Source: Arbacia lixula (Eukaryota; Echinodermata; Echinoidea; Arbacioida; Arbaciidae). Taken from it: a stretch of DNA of 64,000 nt. Below the pieces are notes generated by a model that searched no databases, had not been told where the DNA came from, and saw only the letters and a program-made list of their open reading frames with translations. Each line of letters opens with the position of its first letter. Position 1 is the first letter of the stretch. Location: NCBI GenBank assembly GCA_963669155.1, contig OZ022577.1, forward strand, positions 26,567,865 to 26,631,864, in the 5' to 3' direction. This document shows, one piece after another, positions 23,901-36,000 of the stretch. A program made the translations under genes and the position numbers.

Positions 23901-26725
23901 CCGAGCCGGGAAAACCCATTGGCTGATTCCTCATTTCGGGCACCTATGGGACTGGGAAGGTTGAACGTTGCGTTGTACTTTTGTCATATTGTACCCACTT
24001 TGCAGGCATAATGACGACAAGACGTTTCTGGTCTGGATCAACGAGGAGGACCAGACCCGCATCATCTCAATGCAGAAGGGCGGGGACATGAGGGCAGTCT
24101 TCGAACGCTTCTGCGCCGGACTGAACCGGGTAAGTTCTGATAACGGCAACTGCCACCTTAACACCGAACATCTTTGGTTATTAACTCTTACCGCGCCATT
24201 TATATATTTTTACACAAGTGACACCCATCAACACCATGGGGTAGCCATTCATTTAACCCTATTCTGACTAGGGGGAGAGGGGGAGGGGTGTCATTTTTAC
24301 TCCCCCCCCCCCCATTCGAAATCCACGACTGACGCACAACTGCTGCCCTTCATGACAAGCTATTTAATGATTTTTTTCTTTTCAAGTTTTTTACAACTTT
24401 TGAGACCAAGTTTGAACAAATCGAACCTTCCGTTCAGAGGCTACGCAGCATTATGTAATAGCATGTCGGATGTCCAAAATCTGACCAAAAAGTGAGATTT
24501 CGCATAGATTTATGTACAACATACTGCTTTCCCTATACTGCTCAATATCACTATCAATTGTGCCTTCTAGGCTTTCTGCTACATCACATTGTCCTACACA
24601 TTTATCAAAATACATATCGGACATAAAAAAGGCATAAAATGAGAGAAAAAAATTGATTGGTAATTTAAAAAACAAATTGACACGATATTATTGATGCTAC
24701 TCGGCTTATCATACAATAGTTTGACCGTCATGTCATTTGTTTTTCAATGAAATACGTGTATTACTAAATTGGCAAGATATGCATCCTATATTTGCATAAA
24801 TTGTGATTTACACGAATGGAATACTTTTCCCGAAAAAAAAAACTTATGCAGCAGCGCTCTTTACATGATCTCCGTGTAAAAGTTTGCGTCGATACAATCT
24901 TCCGTGGCCGAGTATTTTTGCAGTAAAAACCTGCTCTCAAAAAGCCCAGTCAGAATCACGCAAAGGGTTCATGCGGCTATTATTTTTATCGATGTTCACC
25001 GACGCATTCAATTCGTTATCTTCCGCCGCTTATTGCGTGGGAAAAGATGAGCTCCCTGGATCTTATTTTTCTCACTGAAGAAAAATGATACATTTTTAAC
25101 GTCTACCCGAATTAGATAGAAAAAAAAAAATAGTATGTGTTAAATCGATCGATTTGGGAAGTAAGACCCTGCGTCCATACCGAAAACCGTCAATTATCCG
25201 CTCCTCTTCTTTCCGGAAGCGGACGTGACTGTAAACAAAAGCTGTCTGTGGTTGCGCGGTGCATCATGGGACGCCTTTTCCTTCTATGCGGTATGGAGAA
25301 GTGAAAATGTGCTATATGAAACTTCTTCTTCTTCTCGTTAGGTGGAGGAGAAGATCAAGGAGCAGGGGAAGGAGTTCATGTGGAACGAGCACCTTGGCTT
25401 CATCTTGACCTGCCCGACCAACCTGGGCACGGGCGTGCGATGCAGCGTGCACGTCCGCATCCCCAACCTGGCCAAGGACGCGCGCTGCAAGTCTATCATG
25501 GCGGCCCTTCGGCTCCAGATGCGCGGCACTAGTAAGTGATCACATTCTTCATCTCGTACGTGTTGCATGTTTACCCCCGTTAATATCTTCCTGCTTATTG
25601 ATTGGTTGAAGTGCGTCACATGACCACGACGAGTTTGCGAGAAAGACTGTGAAAGGGGGCGGGGGAGAGTCTAGGACAGTCAGAGGGTTTATGGCCTAGT
25701 CTGTGTTACCAGACATAGTTGTTTACAGACTCGGTTGCGTCCATGCAGTCCGCAGCCTAGTAAAAAGATTAAAAATAGGCTAAGGGATATTCCCTCTGAC
25801 GTCAGCGAGTATTTGACGCAGTGATTGGGGCTTATTTCACCTTCGCACCATAACAATAAAAACATTGATATGATTAATATATTAATGAAAGTTATGAAAC
25901 AAGTATTATGGTCGAATTACTTGTGGAATCCATTAGTCCTCTCGATGACCTGGAGGCATGGGCAAATTGTACATTAACACGTAAGGGGCCATGATTTTGT
26001 CACTTTCGTTAATTATTTTTTGTTTTGCTCTTAATGTTTAGGTGGCGAGTTCACGGAGGGTGTGGGAGGGGTCTATGACATCTCCAACCTCGACCGCCTG
26101 GGGAGCTCTGAGGTCCAACAGGTGCAGTGCGTCATCGATGGCGTCACCACCATTATCAACATGGAGAAGGCGCTGGAGAAGGGCGACTCCATTGATGACC
26201 TCGTTCCTGGGTAGGTGACGGTGGTCATTGAACTAGAACATAGTGGCGCCATCGGTTCCATTGCTGTGGCGGTTGAATCATTTCAGTGAGATGTTCACGA
26301 TTTCCTATGATTTCCTATGTCGGGTTGGTGTGCGAGTTTTCGGTATCAAAGCGACCCGACATTGTGTAGAAGTTGTCTTGACATTGAACACATGTGACGT
26401 CATATGACGGAAATAAAAGCTCAATCTACGGGGAAGCGTGGATCCATATGCAATATATTTAATACTTGCGCAAGGAGCACAATCTACCGTGAAATGAGTA
26501 CATTACTTTTTTATCTATTCTTGGCTCTACAGAAATGCGGCTCAGATCCAGGAGGAGCAGAAGAAGGCAGAGGAGCAAACCGCAGCAGGACAGCAGACAG
26601 CCGAGCCGAAGAGCGCCAGCTCCGCCCCCGGCGCCAGCTCCGGCACCGCCGCCCCGACCGGCTCGGAGGCCAGCGGCTCTCAAGAGAAGTCCAAGAAAAA
26701 ATCTTCGACATGCTCGGTTTTGTAG
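20910..26725 (+). CDS. Phosphagen kinase of creatine kinase lineage with a CaaX-terminated tail
   Basis: Catalyses reversible phosphoryl transfer between ATP and a guanidino compound. Eight exons: 20910-21087, 21741-21845, 22343-22510, 22986-23157, 24006-24129, 25342-25531, 26042-26210 and 26533-26725, giving 432 residues. Family motifs in order: [17 protein letters not shown]; the ATP-site [26 protein letters not shown]; the NEED box WINEEDQTR; reactive Cys273 in [30 protein letters not shown]; and [11 protein letters not shown]. The overall match is creatine kinase, but the specificity loop ([15 protein letters not shown]) is 4 residues shorter than in CK, like arginine kinase. Val320, in the second specificity loop, is CK-like. 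The substrate is therefore unsettled (creatine or arginine). CK normally ends near residue 369; here exon 8 adds 63 residues rich in Gln, Ala, Ser and Pro, ending [12 protein letters not shown]. This is a polybasic stretch plus a CaaX box (X = Leu, the geranylgeranyl type), so membrane attachment is inferred. The upstream acceptor at 20768-20769 suggests a non-coding first exon. Confidence 0.93.
21965..22232 (+). repeat. GGA/GAA polypurine tract in kinase intron 2
   Basis: About 270 bases almost purely purine on the + strand, mostly GGA triplets. The long Pro/Ser/Leu ORFs on the opposite strand are artefacts. The tract ends about 110 bases before exon 3. Confidence 0.9.
22554..22612 (-). repeat. 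Dispersed 59-bp repeat, copy 1 (kinase intron 3)
   Basis: The reverse complement (GGAAGCGGCCATGACTGCAA to GCATTCCGGGACG) matches 25215-25273 in intron 5. Copy 1 also forms a local hairpin with 22642-22663 (CATGACTGCAAACAAAATTT). Most likely a small MITE. Confidence 0.65.
23221..23275 (+). repeat. Short (ACTCGTACGA)n cluster in kinase intron 4
   Basis: Overlapping repeats of ACTCGTACGA and CGACACGACT make an imperfect palindrome about 65 bases after exon 4. The motif recalls the ACTCG-rich stretch at 41.64-41.95 kb. Confidence 0.6.
25215..25273 (+). repeat. Dispersed 59-bp repeat, copy 2 (kinase intron 5)
   Basis: Inverted relative to the copy at 22554-22612. The pair could fold in the pre-mRNA across exons 4 and 5. 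Confidence 0.65.
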
Positions 26726-27012
26726 AACACTCAGCAGGTTAGCTCATAATGAGACATCCATTAATATAACAATGAAAAGTAATGCGTGATGGCACGCACT
26801 GTACCGATTAATCATACCGAAACTATTAGAAAATATTCTTTAGACCTACTTGTTTGGGCGGCGATTTGGTTTGATTGATGATGGAAATCTGGCGTGCTAT
26901 CTTATGTACAACTACCACACACATCTAACCTATTGAGTAATTAAAGCTATACAGGTGATTAAGAACAAATTCATAGCGAAAGAGGCATCGTGTCATACTA
27001 ATTTGTCCTTTA

Positions 27013-27192
27013 AATAAATTACGAGTAATAAAGGCATGGTAAACGCATTAATCCCCAATAATGCACAAATGCTTGGAATGTATCGGTGATTATTGGATGA
27101 ATCAAAAGGCATGGTCATCCTCGGTCAGCCCGATTGCGATGTTAATCATGGTAATCCATCTAATCCACACATATACCTATTCTTGAAATAAA
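27013..27192 (+). terminator. Candidate poly(A) signals of the phosphagen kinase
   Basis: Three AATAAA hexamers follow the stop codon at 27013-27018, 27027-27032 and 27187-27192, that is 290-470 bases downstream. Any could be used. Confidence 0.5.
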
Positions 27193-27199
27193 GTGTGGG

Positions 27200-29000
27200 A
27201 TTATTTCAATATGTATATGATATGTAGTTGATCTGTAAATTCATAAACGCTGCACTATGAAAAGTTTATTTTCTTGTTATTTTGAAAGACTTGTTATCCA
27301 GGTACTCTTCATGAAACCGTTTGTTTCTCTAGGCCGATACTCAATATCAATTCGTTCTGAGAGTGGTTTTTTTTTTCTCAAAATGTGTCATTTTCAGGAC
27401 TACATATATACGGTGGAGTGGTGTACTACCGTGAAATCTTAGTACTTCCTTTCAATGGAAACAACTCTCTTCAAGATACATCTCACCAAGTTTTGTTTTG
27501 TGCAGAATTTAACTCATTAATGTCACTGATTTTCGCAAAAGCAATTCACATGGAACGCATAGAGCAGTATTCCGTCTGACCTAACAGGGGTTGATGAAGT
27601 CATTTCAGTTCTCCTACCCGATATATTGATAATACTACGAGTAAAAACCTAAACGTTTATTGTTATCCTGTAATTTCCCTCCTGTTTGAATATGTAATTC
27701 TAGCTTTGCAAGTGGTATCTATTAACTTTGCAGTATACCGTCTTTACGCCTTTGATAATGGTTGTAAATAATACCGCATGAAGAGTATAGGAATTAACTT
27801 TGTAAATGTGCAAAAAAACACATTCACGATATATTACAACTGTGCATGGTGTGTCCAGAGTGTATTGTTTTTGTAGTAATTCTAGATAAAATGATGTACA
27901 AAGAGAGTATTAAAATTCAACTCAGAGACCCGAAATAATGTACAAATGGCCAAGGCGGTCTGAAAGTGGATGTAGTTTTTCGTTTCCAAAAAGAGAGTTT
28001 GTGCGTGTATAGGCCTAGATGTGTCATTTGTAATTATTTTGAACATTTCCGTCCAACCATGTTATATTGTATATTTTCTCGTGTAAATAGAACAAGGCAT
28101 GTGTATACATATTTAGGATAGAAAATTGCTCTTCCAAATTTCAAGGCAGAATTAAAATTGGCAAATGAATCAAGGGTTATATGATTACATTGTTGATCAA
28201 CGTTGGGATGAGAATGTTTCCAATCCACTGATCAGCAAGTGTCGCGTATCATTTTATTCGTTCTAGAAGTTGGTTTATTCCATTTAGGGGAAAGGAGATG
28301 TGTTTGCAACCCCACTCTTCGATCTCAAGGAACAAAATATGGGCACTCATATAAAGAGGATTTCACTCGTCTTCATGACGCAATCCATATACCAAGTTCC
28401 AACACATTAATTTGCATCATACTTTTGTTTAAATTATGACACATCACTTTTTGCATCAATTTATTTTCATATTCGCACACAAATGTGCGTCCTTTGTTTA
28501 AATCATCACACAGAAATTTGGCATTGTTCAAGCTTTAGGTTGATTTTAGCTTGATATTTTAGTCGGATGAGTTTCGACCAATTTCAAATGTGTAACAGCT
28601 GTATCATATATCTATATATCTGCTCCCATTCCCCCGAGCGACAAGTTGATATTCTTTTACGAGTAGCGATGAATTATTAGAGAGTAATTGGGGAATGTAT
28701 AAAGAAACACAGTTAAGTATAGATTATACATTAACTAATTTTTGCGCTAGCCGTAAGTTATATGTACTAAAAGCAATGCAACAATGGATACATTCAATGT
28801 ATACCATCCTATGGTCAAAATTAATGTTTGCGAATATCATCAATTAAAATTGATTATTCTCAGTATCAGTCTGATATGTGCCAATATTTACAAATAAAAC
28901 ACCTCACTTGTCTAGTAAGCAATGTCTACTTCTTATCTTTCTTTTAATGTAGGCTACTATACATTTTAAGCCTGATAAATGAATGACGTAGTTATTTCTT
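27200..29000. other. AT-rich intergenic DNA
   Basis: No gene, RNA or transposon recognised. ORFs here are short and without family motifs. Confidence 0.6.
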
Positions 29001-29017
29001 TATTCGCGAACAATGCC

Positions 29018-29050
29018 CCAGCTCTCTCTCTCTCTCTCTCTCTCTCTCCG
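29018..29050 (+). repeat. (CT)n microsatellite
   Basis: Short CT run directly before a dispersed repeat. Confidence 0.85.
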
Positions 29051-29151
29051 TCGCTCCATCTCTCTTTATCGCCCCCCTCTCTCGTCTTTTCATCTGTTCT
29101 GTAAGGGCCTATGTTTTATGCCTTCATTTGGTGTGAAGAAATCATGTTTTC

Positions 29152-29560
29152 ATGCCTCCGCCACGAAGTGGCCGGAGGCATTATGTTTTCGGGTTGTCCG
29201 TCCGTCCGTCCCGAATCCGTTTAGGCAATATTTTGAGAACCGTGAACCAGATTTGCTTCAAACTTGGTATATGTGTGTATTGCATAAAACCAATGAAGTG
29301 TGTAAAATTGGGGTCAAATCTGACTGAGGTCAAAGGTCAAAGGTCAATGAACATTGTGAAAAATTCCCCCAAATTGACCTTTTTCACATTAAATCGGAAT
29401 CCAAGGATACAACTCTCATCAAACATGGTACAAAGATGGATCACTACTTGGAGGTAGACTGGTGACATTTTGGGTAAAATTCCTGAGAGGTCAAAGGTCA
29501 ATGAACTTTGTGAAAAATTGCAAAAATTGACCTTTTCACAATAAATCCAAGTCCAAGGAT
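29152..29560 (+). repeat. Dispersed repeat with leading hairpin
   Basis: Starts with a 30-base hairpin (29152-29181: ATGCCTCCG, then CCAC/GTGG, then CGGAGGCAT). TTTTCGGGTTGTCCGTCCGTCC and repeated AGGTCAAAGGTCAATGAAC motifs follow, with an internal direct repeat (about 29336-29400 and 29488-29560). This hairpin-plus-TCCG arrangement is, to my knowledge, common in marine invertebrate genomes. Its superfamily is not evident. Confidence 0.6.
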
Positions 29561-30245
29561 GTAGTTCTCATTAATACATGTAGTTAAACTGTTTCAGAGG
29601 CTTGATTTCATGTTGACACTGTGTATCAGGCTTTTTTTACAGATCCCATATTGTCCAGTAGGATAAAATATGCAATCAATATACCATTTGCTACAGGAAC
29701 AGAGACATTATTTTGGTGTGCAGACCTTCTTCTAGCACCTATGAGAGCAGTTTATATCCTTACAAGACAATATGATAGACATTCAATATAACCAATAAAG
29801 CAGACGCGAATAAGGGTTATAATATGAACATTGTGCATGTAGCTCTTCCAGGAATGCATTGACATTGGAGACAACTCTTCTGCTTTTCCTACAATACAGA
29901 AATGAAGTGAGAAACTTTTTTTTTCTTTAGTGCTTGATGCTTCACATCTCTCAAATATCGCCTCCCAGTTCATCATTTCAAGAGACTTGAACTGTCCACC
30001 ATAACCAACCACTTCCCGTTATTATAGGTGACACAGGTACTGCAACCACCCTAATGTCTCTACACAAATAGACATGACAAAAATAGATATTTTGTAACAT
30101 ACAGTAACAAAATTTATTCTTTTGTCAAATGTTTGAAGTGTTTTGTTAACAATTTAACTAGTCGTGTACATGCATTGCTAGAAGTAATGCAGGATTTGAT
30201 ATTGTTTACACTGCTACCTACATCTAAATAATGGACAACTCTTCT

Positions 30246-30473
30246 TCAGCCGTTGTTGATCCACTGCTGGATAAAGGCCTCAGCATGGTCTCTCCACTTC
30301 TCTCTTTCCCTCGCATATTCATACCAGTTGGCATCATGCCAGAATTGCCAGAATCTCATCTCTCCATCTCTTTCTTTGTCTGCCTCTGTTTCTTTTTCCG
30401 TCAATGGACAACATTGTATGTTAACATAGGTGAAGTCTCCGTAAACATGTATTACTTTACATACTGGAGGCAT
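30246..30473 (-). CDS. Unassigned ORF, possible terminal exon
   Basis: The open frame reads down the - strand to a TGA at its low-coordinate end. The last ~45 residues look protein-like: charged, aromatic-rich and without low complexity (RFWQFWHDANWYEYARE, then KWRDHAEAFIQQWINNG). I do not recognise the family. No convincing acceptor or upstream exon is visible, so it may be the end of a spliced gene, a retroposed fragment or chance. It lies about 2.6 kb beyond the POLR3F stop on the same strand. Confidence 0.25.
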   Translation of the reverse strand: MPPVCKVIHVYGDFTYVNIQCCPLTEKETEADKERDGEMRFWQFWHDANWYEYAREREKWRDHAEAFIQQWINNG

Positions 30474-32445
30474 GCAAAACCCATGTTCCCAAACATTGTA
30501 ACCTTATTATATCATGTGCCGTTTCACTCTCATTTGGATGGTTATGTTATCTGAGCTGAGGATCCAACAATAAATATTTATCATAACAAATTGCTGTCTT
30601 TTTAAGTTTACCGAGCCATCGAAAGTTACAGGCATTTTATACATGTATATACAATTATACTGCTGCTTGAATAAAGAGTGGGTGTACTGTGAAACACAAA
30701 TGTTTTCAAGTGAATAGTTGACATGCCATTAAAAATAATGGTAAATTTCAATGACAATGTGTGAATAATGGATTTATACAATGTTTACACTGTTAAAACC
30801 TCCGGAACACGCGATACTGTTAACTGAAGCCTCCAAGACACGCAATGAAAACACTTTCAACTTTCTCATTTGAAATGCTATTTCTTTGGAGTTCGCATAG
30901 CAATTGACCCTTACTGACAGGTATTTGTATCAACAGCAACTTAAACTGTGGATTTCTTTTTGTAAATTAAAAACAATTAAAAATAAATAGTGAAAGTTAT
31001 TTTTTTTTAAATTTTAGAAAACACATTAAAATATGTTAAAAACTAGATGATTTTGACCAAAAAATATTTTTCAGCCTTCAACTACAATACAATGACAAAT
31101 GAAAAATAGCAAGTGAAATACATTAGCCCTGCATATGTTATCAATTAGGCAGTCAAATTACAATGTTGTTTTTCCATAATTACTATTTTTTCAGATTTCA
31201 AACAGAAGAAGAGGTCAAGCACCCCATACAAAAGATAATATAGACATTGCTATCAGAGATTTTAGTAGAAATGTTAATGGAAATGTATTTTTAAATTTTG
31301 ACCCTCTGAGACAGAAGTTACACACCCTTTACCGTGAAAATGACCAAACGTATATTTGATACAGTACTGTGGTAATCTCAAGCAAATGCTGCTTTTTATG
31401 GAGTGTAATTCTGGGTGAGCATTGGGTGGGAAATTACATGTTTTTACTCGCAAGTAAATAAACACTCGTCAAATAAAAGAAAAGGGCAACTTGGCCCATC
31501 TAGTCGCTATAACCTGCGTGAATCATGCATTTCTTGCATTGTGATGGAGATGACAAAGCAATTCCATCTTTTTAACCATAGCTTGTGCTTTGGATTGAAT
31601 TGTTTTGCAACTCTATTACAAAGTGTTTTCACCCATCCCAAGGACATTGTTATAACGCAGGTCAACTGTCCATATTACCAGGAAGGAAGGAGAAAATGGA
31701 AGGGTAGAACAAAACTAGAGACATTTGACTACTCAGCCTAAATTAACAAATTGGTTATCGCCATCAACCTGAACAGATTGATTGATTAATAGAGAAATAA
31801 TACAATTTCAATGTTGACTTGTTTGATCCAACATCAAAGCATTAATCGTTTGGTCATTATTACTGTCCAATATTGATGAAGTTCTGTAGAATATATTATG
31901 ATTTCACACACATGAGAAAATAAGAAAGGACAGGAAACCTCGAACAATGATACCACTGGTCACCTCATGGCAGAAACATAAACAGGGAGAAAAGAAAAAG
32001 GCATCATAATTGTGATGAGATTCTTACTCATAGTTCTCATTGATTTAGGTAATTGATGGGCTCACTAATATCAATAAGGAGTATCTCAATCATAACAAAT
32101 GAAAAGAGAAAGGAATTTTGACACTGTCATACCTTGGAGATTGCATCATAATAAACGAACATCACCACAAATACACAACATGCCATTGAAATTAGCTGAT
32201 GTTCTTTATTCATATGTTTGTATGAAAGACTATAAAGTTTGCAATATTCTAAACACCTTTGAAAAGAAAAACAATATCTTCACCTCTATGTTTGAACAAA
32301 ACTATTCCTTCAAAATACATTTGAAAAAGGAACATCCAAGCTGTTATGGCCAGTTATCAAAATACCCCTTTCCAGGACCAGTGATCTTGGTATTTCACCT
32401 TAAATAGTAACCCAGTGCAGGCGACAGAACAAAACCACACCAGTA

Positions 32446-32663
32446 CTATATACGCCATATATTTCGCAAGTCTAATTTTTCACCAATCAGGACTTCCCGA
32501 CAATTTTGTGAGTGGTCAAATTCGCGATCGTAGAGTACTAGTACTATTAGTACATGTGCTCGTGCACGTCGTATTCATATTTTCGCGTGTCTTAAATTCG
32601 CGAATAGCACCCGCATCGAGAAATTTGCAAAAATAAAACCCCGCAAATATATGGCGTATACCG
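32446..32663. mobile_element. 218-bp MITE with TA target duplication
   Basis: The ends are inverted repeats: CTATATACGCCATATATTTCG on the left and, read inversely, CGGTATACGCCATATATTTG on the right, about 22 bp with three mismatches. TA flanks both ends (32444-32445, 32664-32665), as in Tc1/mariner-type insertions. There is no ORF of its own. Confidence 0.65.
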
Positions 32664-33070
32664 TACATCAAAATATAGTGACCTTTGACCTTCCATGACC
32701 TTCCATGACCTCGCATCCATTCCAACCAATTACCTTACCAAACTGGCTGAACCGGTGCTCAGGTATATCTCTCTCTCCCGGGTAAAGCATGGCAATGTAG
32801 ACTAACTGTCCTCCCCAAGGAGGAGCGAGAGAAAGTGGGAGGGACTTAACCTTCTCAAACCCATAGGTAATAAATATTGTTGTAATTGACATTGGACTAT
32901 GATGGCAGAACACCTTGACTCGACAGTGCATGCCTGTGTCACCCGTCAAAGATGATGCGGGTTTTTCCAGCGCTCACGTCTCACATGCTACCCACGCAAT
33001 GAGGTGTTGAAGCTAATGAGTTTACATTCCTTCCCTCTTTGCTTAGAGTCCATAGCTACTTCAGGGTGTG

Positions 33071-36000
33071 TCAGTACTCCATCCACTCCTTCATGTAGAT
33101 ACATGTTGACGGGGAGATTGCACCCCCTTCATAGCACTGGCTGAATACCTGACATGGCAAAGAGAGTAAAATAACAAACCTTGACCTTGGTAATACAAAT
33201 CCATAAAAACAGAATTGTATTACAAAATCTGGCATTCCTTAACATGCCCTTGCATGCTCAGACATGGAAATTAACAGTTTGATATTTCAATAAGATCCAG
33301 TTTCGTTTCATAATTTCCTTCGTTGATGATAAAACTGACATTAGTAAACATTGAATCCTTTGTGTGCCGTACAATGCTTTCCTATAAGATTGTGTGTATT
33401 GGTGGAAAAATAATCCACAAGTGGCACGTTAGGGGTTAAGTATGTTCCTAGTACAAGTAGTGCTCTAATAATTATCACTTCAGCTGCTATACAGCATGCA
33501 TGAAGCAATTTACTACACCCGCATCAACTCAAGAGGATAAGCAGGGACAAAACACTTTACACTTTGTCCAAGTGTGCAAGTACTCAGTTGGGAATGGAGT
33601 GAGTTTGGAAGAAGGGTGGGGCGGGGGGTCACTTACTGGACAGACCCCACATGGAGACATCATCAAACCAGTGGGTGTGGTCAGTGGTTGAATGGCTCGA
33701 TACAGTTTGACCTGCCCTGGAGTCGACGACTTCGATGATGAGGTTGAACCCGTAACACTCAGAATCATCTCAACCTTGCCATCGTAGATGAGCGTATCTA
33801 AGATGGTGGTGATGTCCTCAATGGATAACTCAACCTAGTGAGCAAAGAATAGATGAGTATACGGAATGAAGGTTACGCATCTATTCAAAGGTGGCAAAAC
33901 CTGTCTGCAGGCCTAAAATATAAGTTGTGTAAATATCACAGTATGTAGAACAGCTCCCCTCAGAGTAAAGAAACTCAAAGGTTAATTTTTAATGGGTTAT
34001 ATTCACATTTTTGTACAAATAATGACTAGACATTTCTAATGCTGCTGAAATAAGTTTTATTTTCCAATATTCTCAACAGATTGGAATGGGTACAATATAT
34101 CTCCTAATGAAAAAAAAAATCAGAAGTTATTTTAATGGGTCTGTTATGACCTTTAATTCCCTTACAAGTGTTTCATTGGGTTGCTTTTAAATACATTTGA
34201 GTAGCTGCAGACCCTGACAGTGACACAACTATTTTGAGCATCACAATAAAAGTGACTCAAAAAGATCAATGCGACATCCTCAACCGACAAGACAGCATGC
34301 TCCTCAGCTCTATTAACCACTGGCATACCTGATTGGTTAGAGAAGCAATCAATATCTACCAAACAGTACCACAAGACAGCTGCATCTACATCAACAGCAT
34401 CTGGCTACCCATCATCTCCTCGTTACTTTCGGACCAAAACCCGCCCCAAGCACCACTGCTCAAGTTCAGGACCGCCAACAAGTACAAGTAATTAAAACCA
34501 CAACTCAGCATCCCCACCTCACACTGCCTTACATCGCTTCTTGCACCGCCAACACACGACGCTAAAGCAAACTACGCCGCAATGCAATTTTCCAATCGCC
34601 CACCCCAACACATTGATGAACAGAAGCCCCCCACTCTGACCTTACAACCAACAAGGTAGCACTAACCCAGCCTACTCACGTCCCGACCCAATGTTATGCA
34701 AAAATTGGTTTTGTCTGCAAAAAAACGATAAACTGTTTAAAAGTGGGCGCTTTTGTCACATATTACTGCACACACATAGGCAGCATTCAACCAATGTAAA
34801 TATATTTCTAACCTCATTGCAAAATGTGTTTTGCGACCTGCTACAAATCTGCTACAGTAATAAATGTGAGTACAACACTATCACAGTAGTTCTCAATAGT
34901 CTTGCTACTGCTAAATACTTAAATGTGAATACTAAAGACCATTGTATTGTTGATCACCCCAAGAGAAATAAGCACAGTACCTTGCTTATTCTCAGCTCTG
35001 TGATGAACTGCAGCACTTCACTCAGCGGGGCATACGAGCGATTCATCTTCATCAGTGGATCGAGCGGCAGGCTTGCTGCTGCATCAACCTGTTCATCAGA
35101 GCAATGGTAGTGTACATGTATGTCACAAGAGGGTGCTGCCTGTGCAACATAGATGTCTGCCGATCAGCATTGTTTGCAGTAAAATTCATTCAGGACCGAG
35201 TACCATAAATATGTGGTTTGGGGTTCTAACTTTTGGTATCAATCATTAAAAATAACAATAGATGCATCACATAAATGTCTGTACAAGATGAATCCGTTTT
35301 GGGCATTTAGGGATATATATCATCTTTGTTATGATTTATCAAAGCAAAATAAGGGTCATATCATCACTAAATCTTCAAATTGGCAATGTGCCTAAAAGCT
35401 GGAAATCACACTTTTTCTATTCAAATTGGCAAAATTATTGCTCTCCATTGTTCGTTTTTATTTCATGTTAATTTATAACTTCATGTATGTTCTGTTTTAT
35501 AAAACGAAATCTTATTAAAAAATAAGAAGCACATTGGTTTACGATTAACTACATGCAGTAAGACTTTGGCATCGATTTCAGTTATAATCCTTGGGAGGCT
35601 TTGCCTACCTTCTGCTGTAGAAACTTGAAGCACTGTTGGTTAAGAACCTCCACAAACTCTGATTCAAACTCTTGGTCACTGTACCAGGTGCCTCCTGTCA
35701 CAGAGGGGTCAGGGGTCAGGTTGAACAGCATGTAGGCCTTCTTCCTGGCTGCCTGAGGGTGGGGTTTGGGGCAGGAAAACAAGGGTATTGTTATATGATA
35801 TAAAACTATTAAGCACTCCCCTGCCCCAAATTATATCCACCTTATAAACCACTTTCCGGAAGCCTTACATGGCTCCTAGCTGACCCTTAGAGCAATAGAG
35901 GAACTGTGATGAAGAAGCATCCAGTTTCTGTGGAACTAACACAAGGCTACGACTCGTCAGTCTGCTGTATCAGTCATTAATCCAAGAAACCCCTAGAACA

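Noticed and set aside
29752-30012. 86-aa ORF on the - strand (VGYGGQFKSLEMMNWEAIFER...)
   Set aside because: Part of it looks protein-like, but no family, splice context or neighbouring exon supports it.
34370-34690. Extra exon in POLR3F intron 6
   Set aside because: The exons on either side join in phase and reproduce the conserved protein without it; no frame matches the family.
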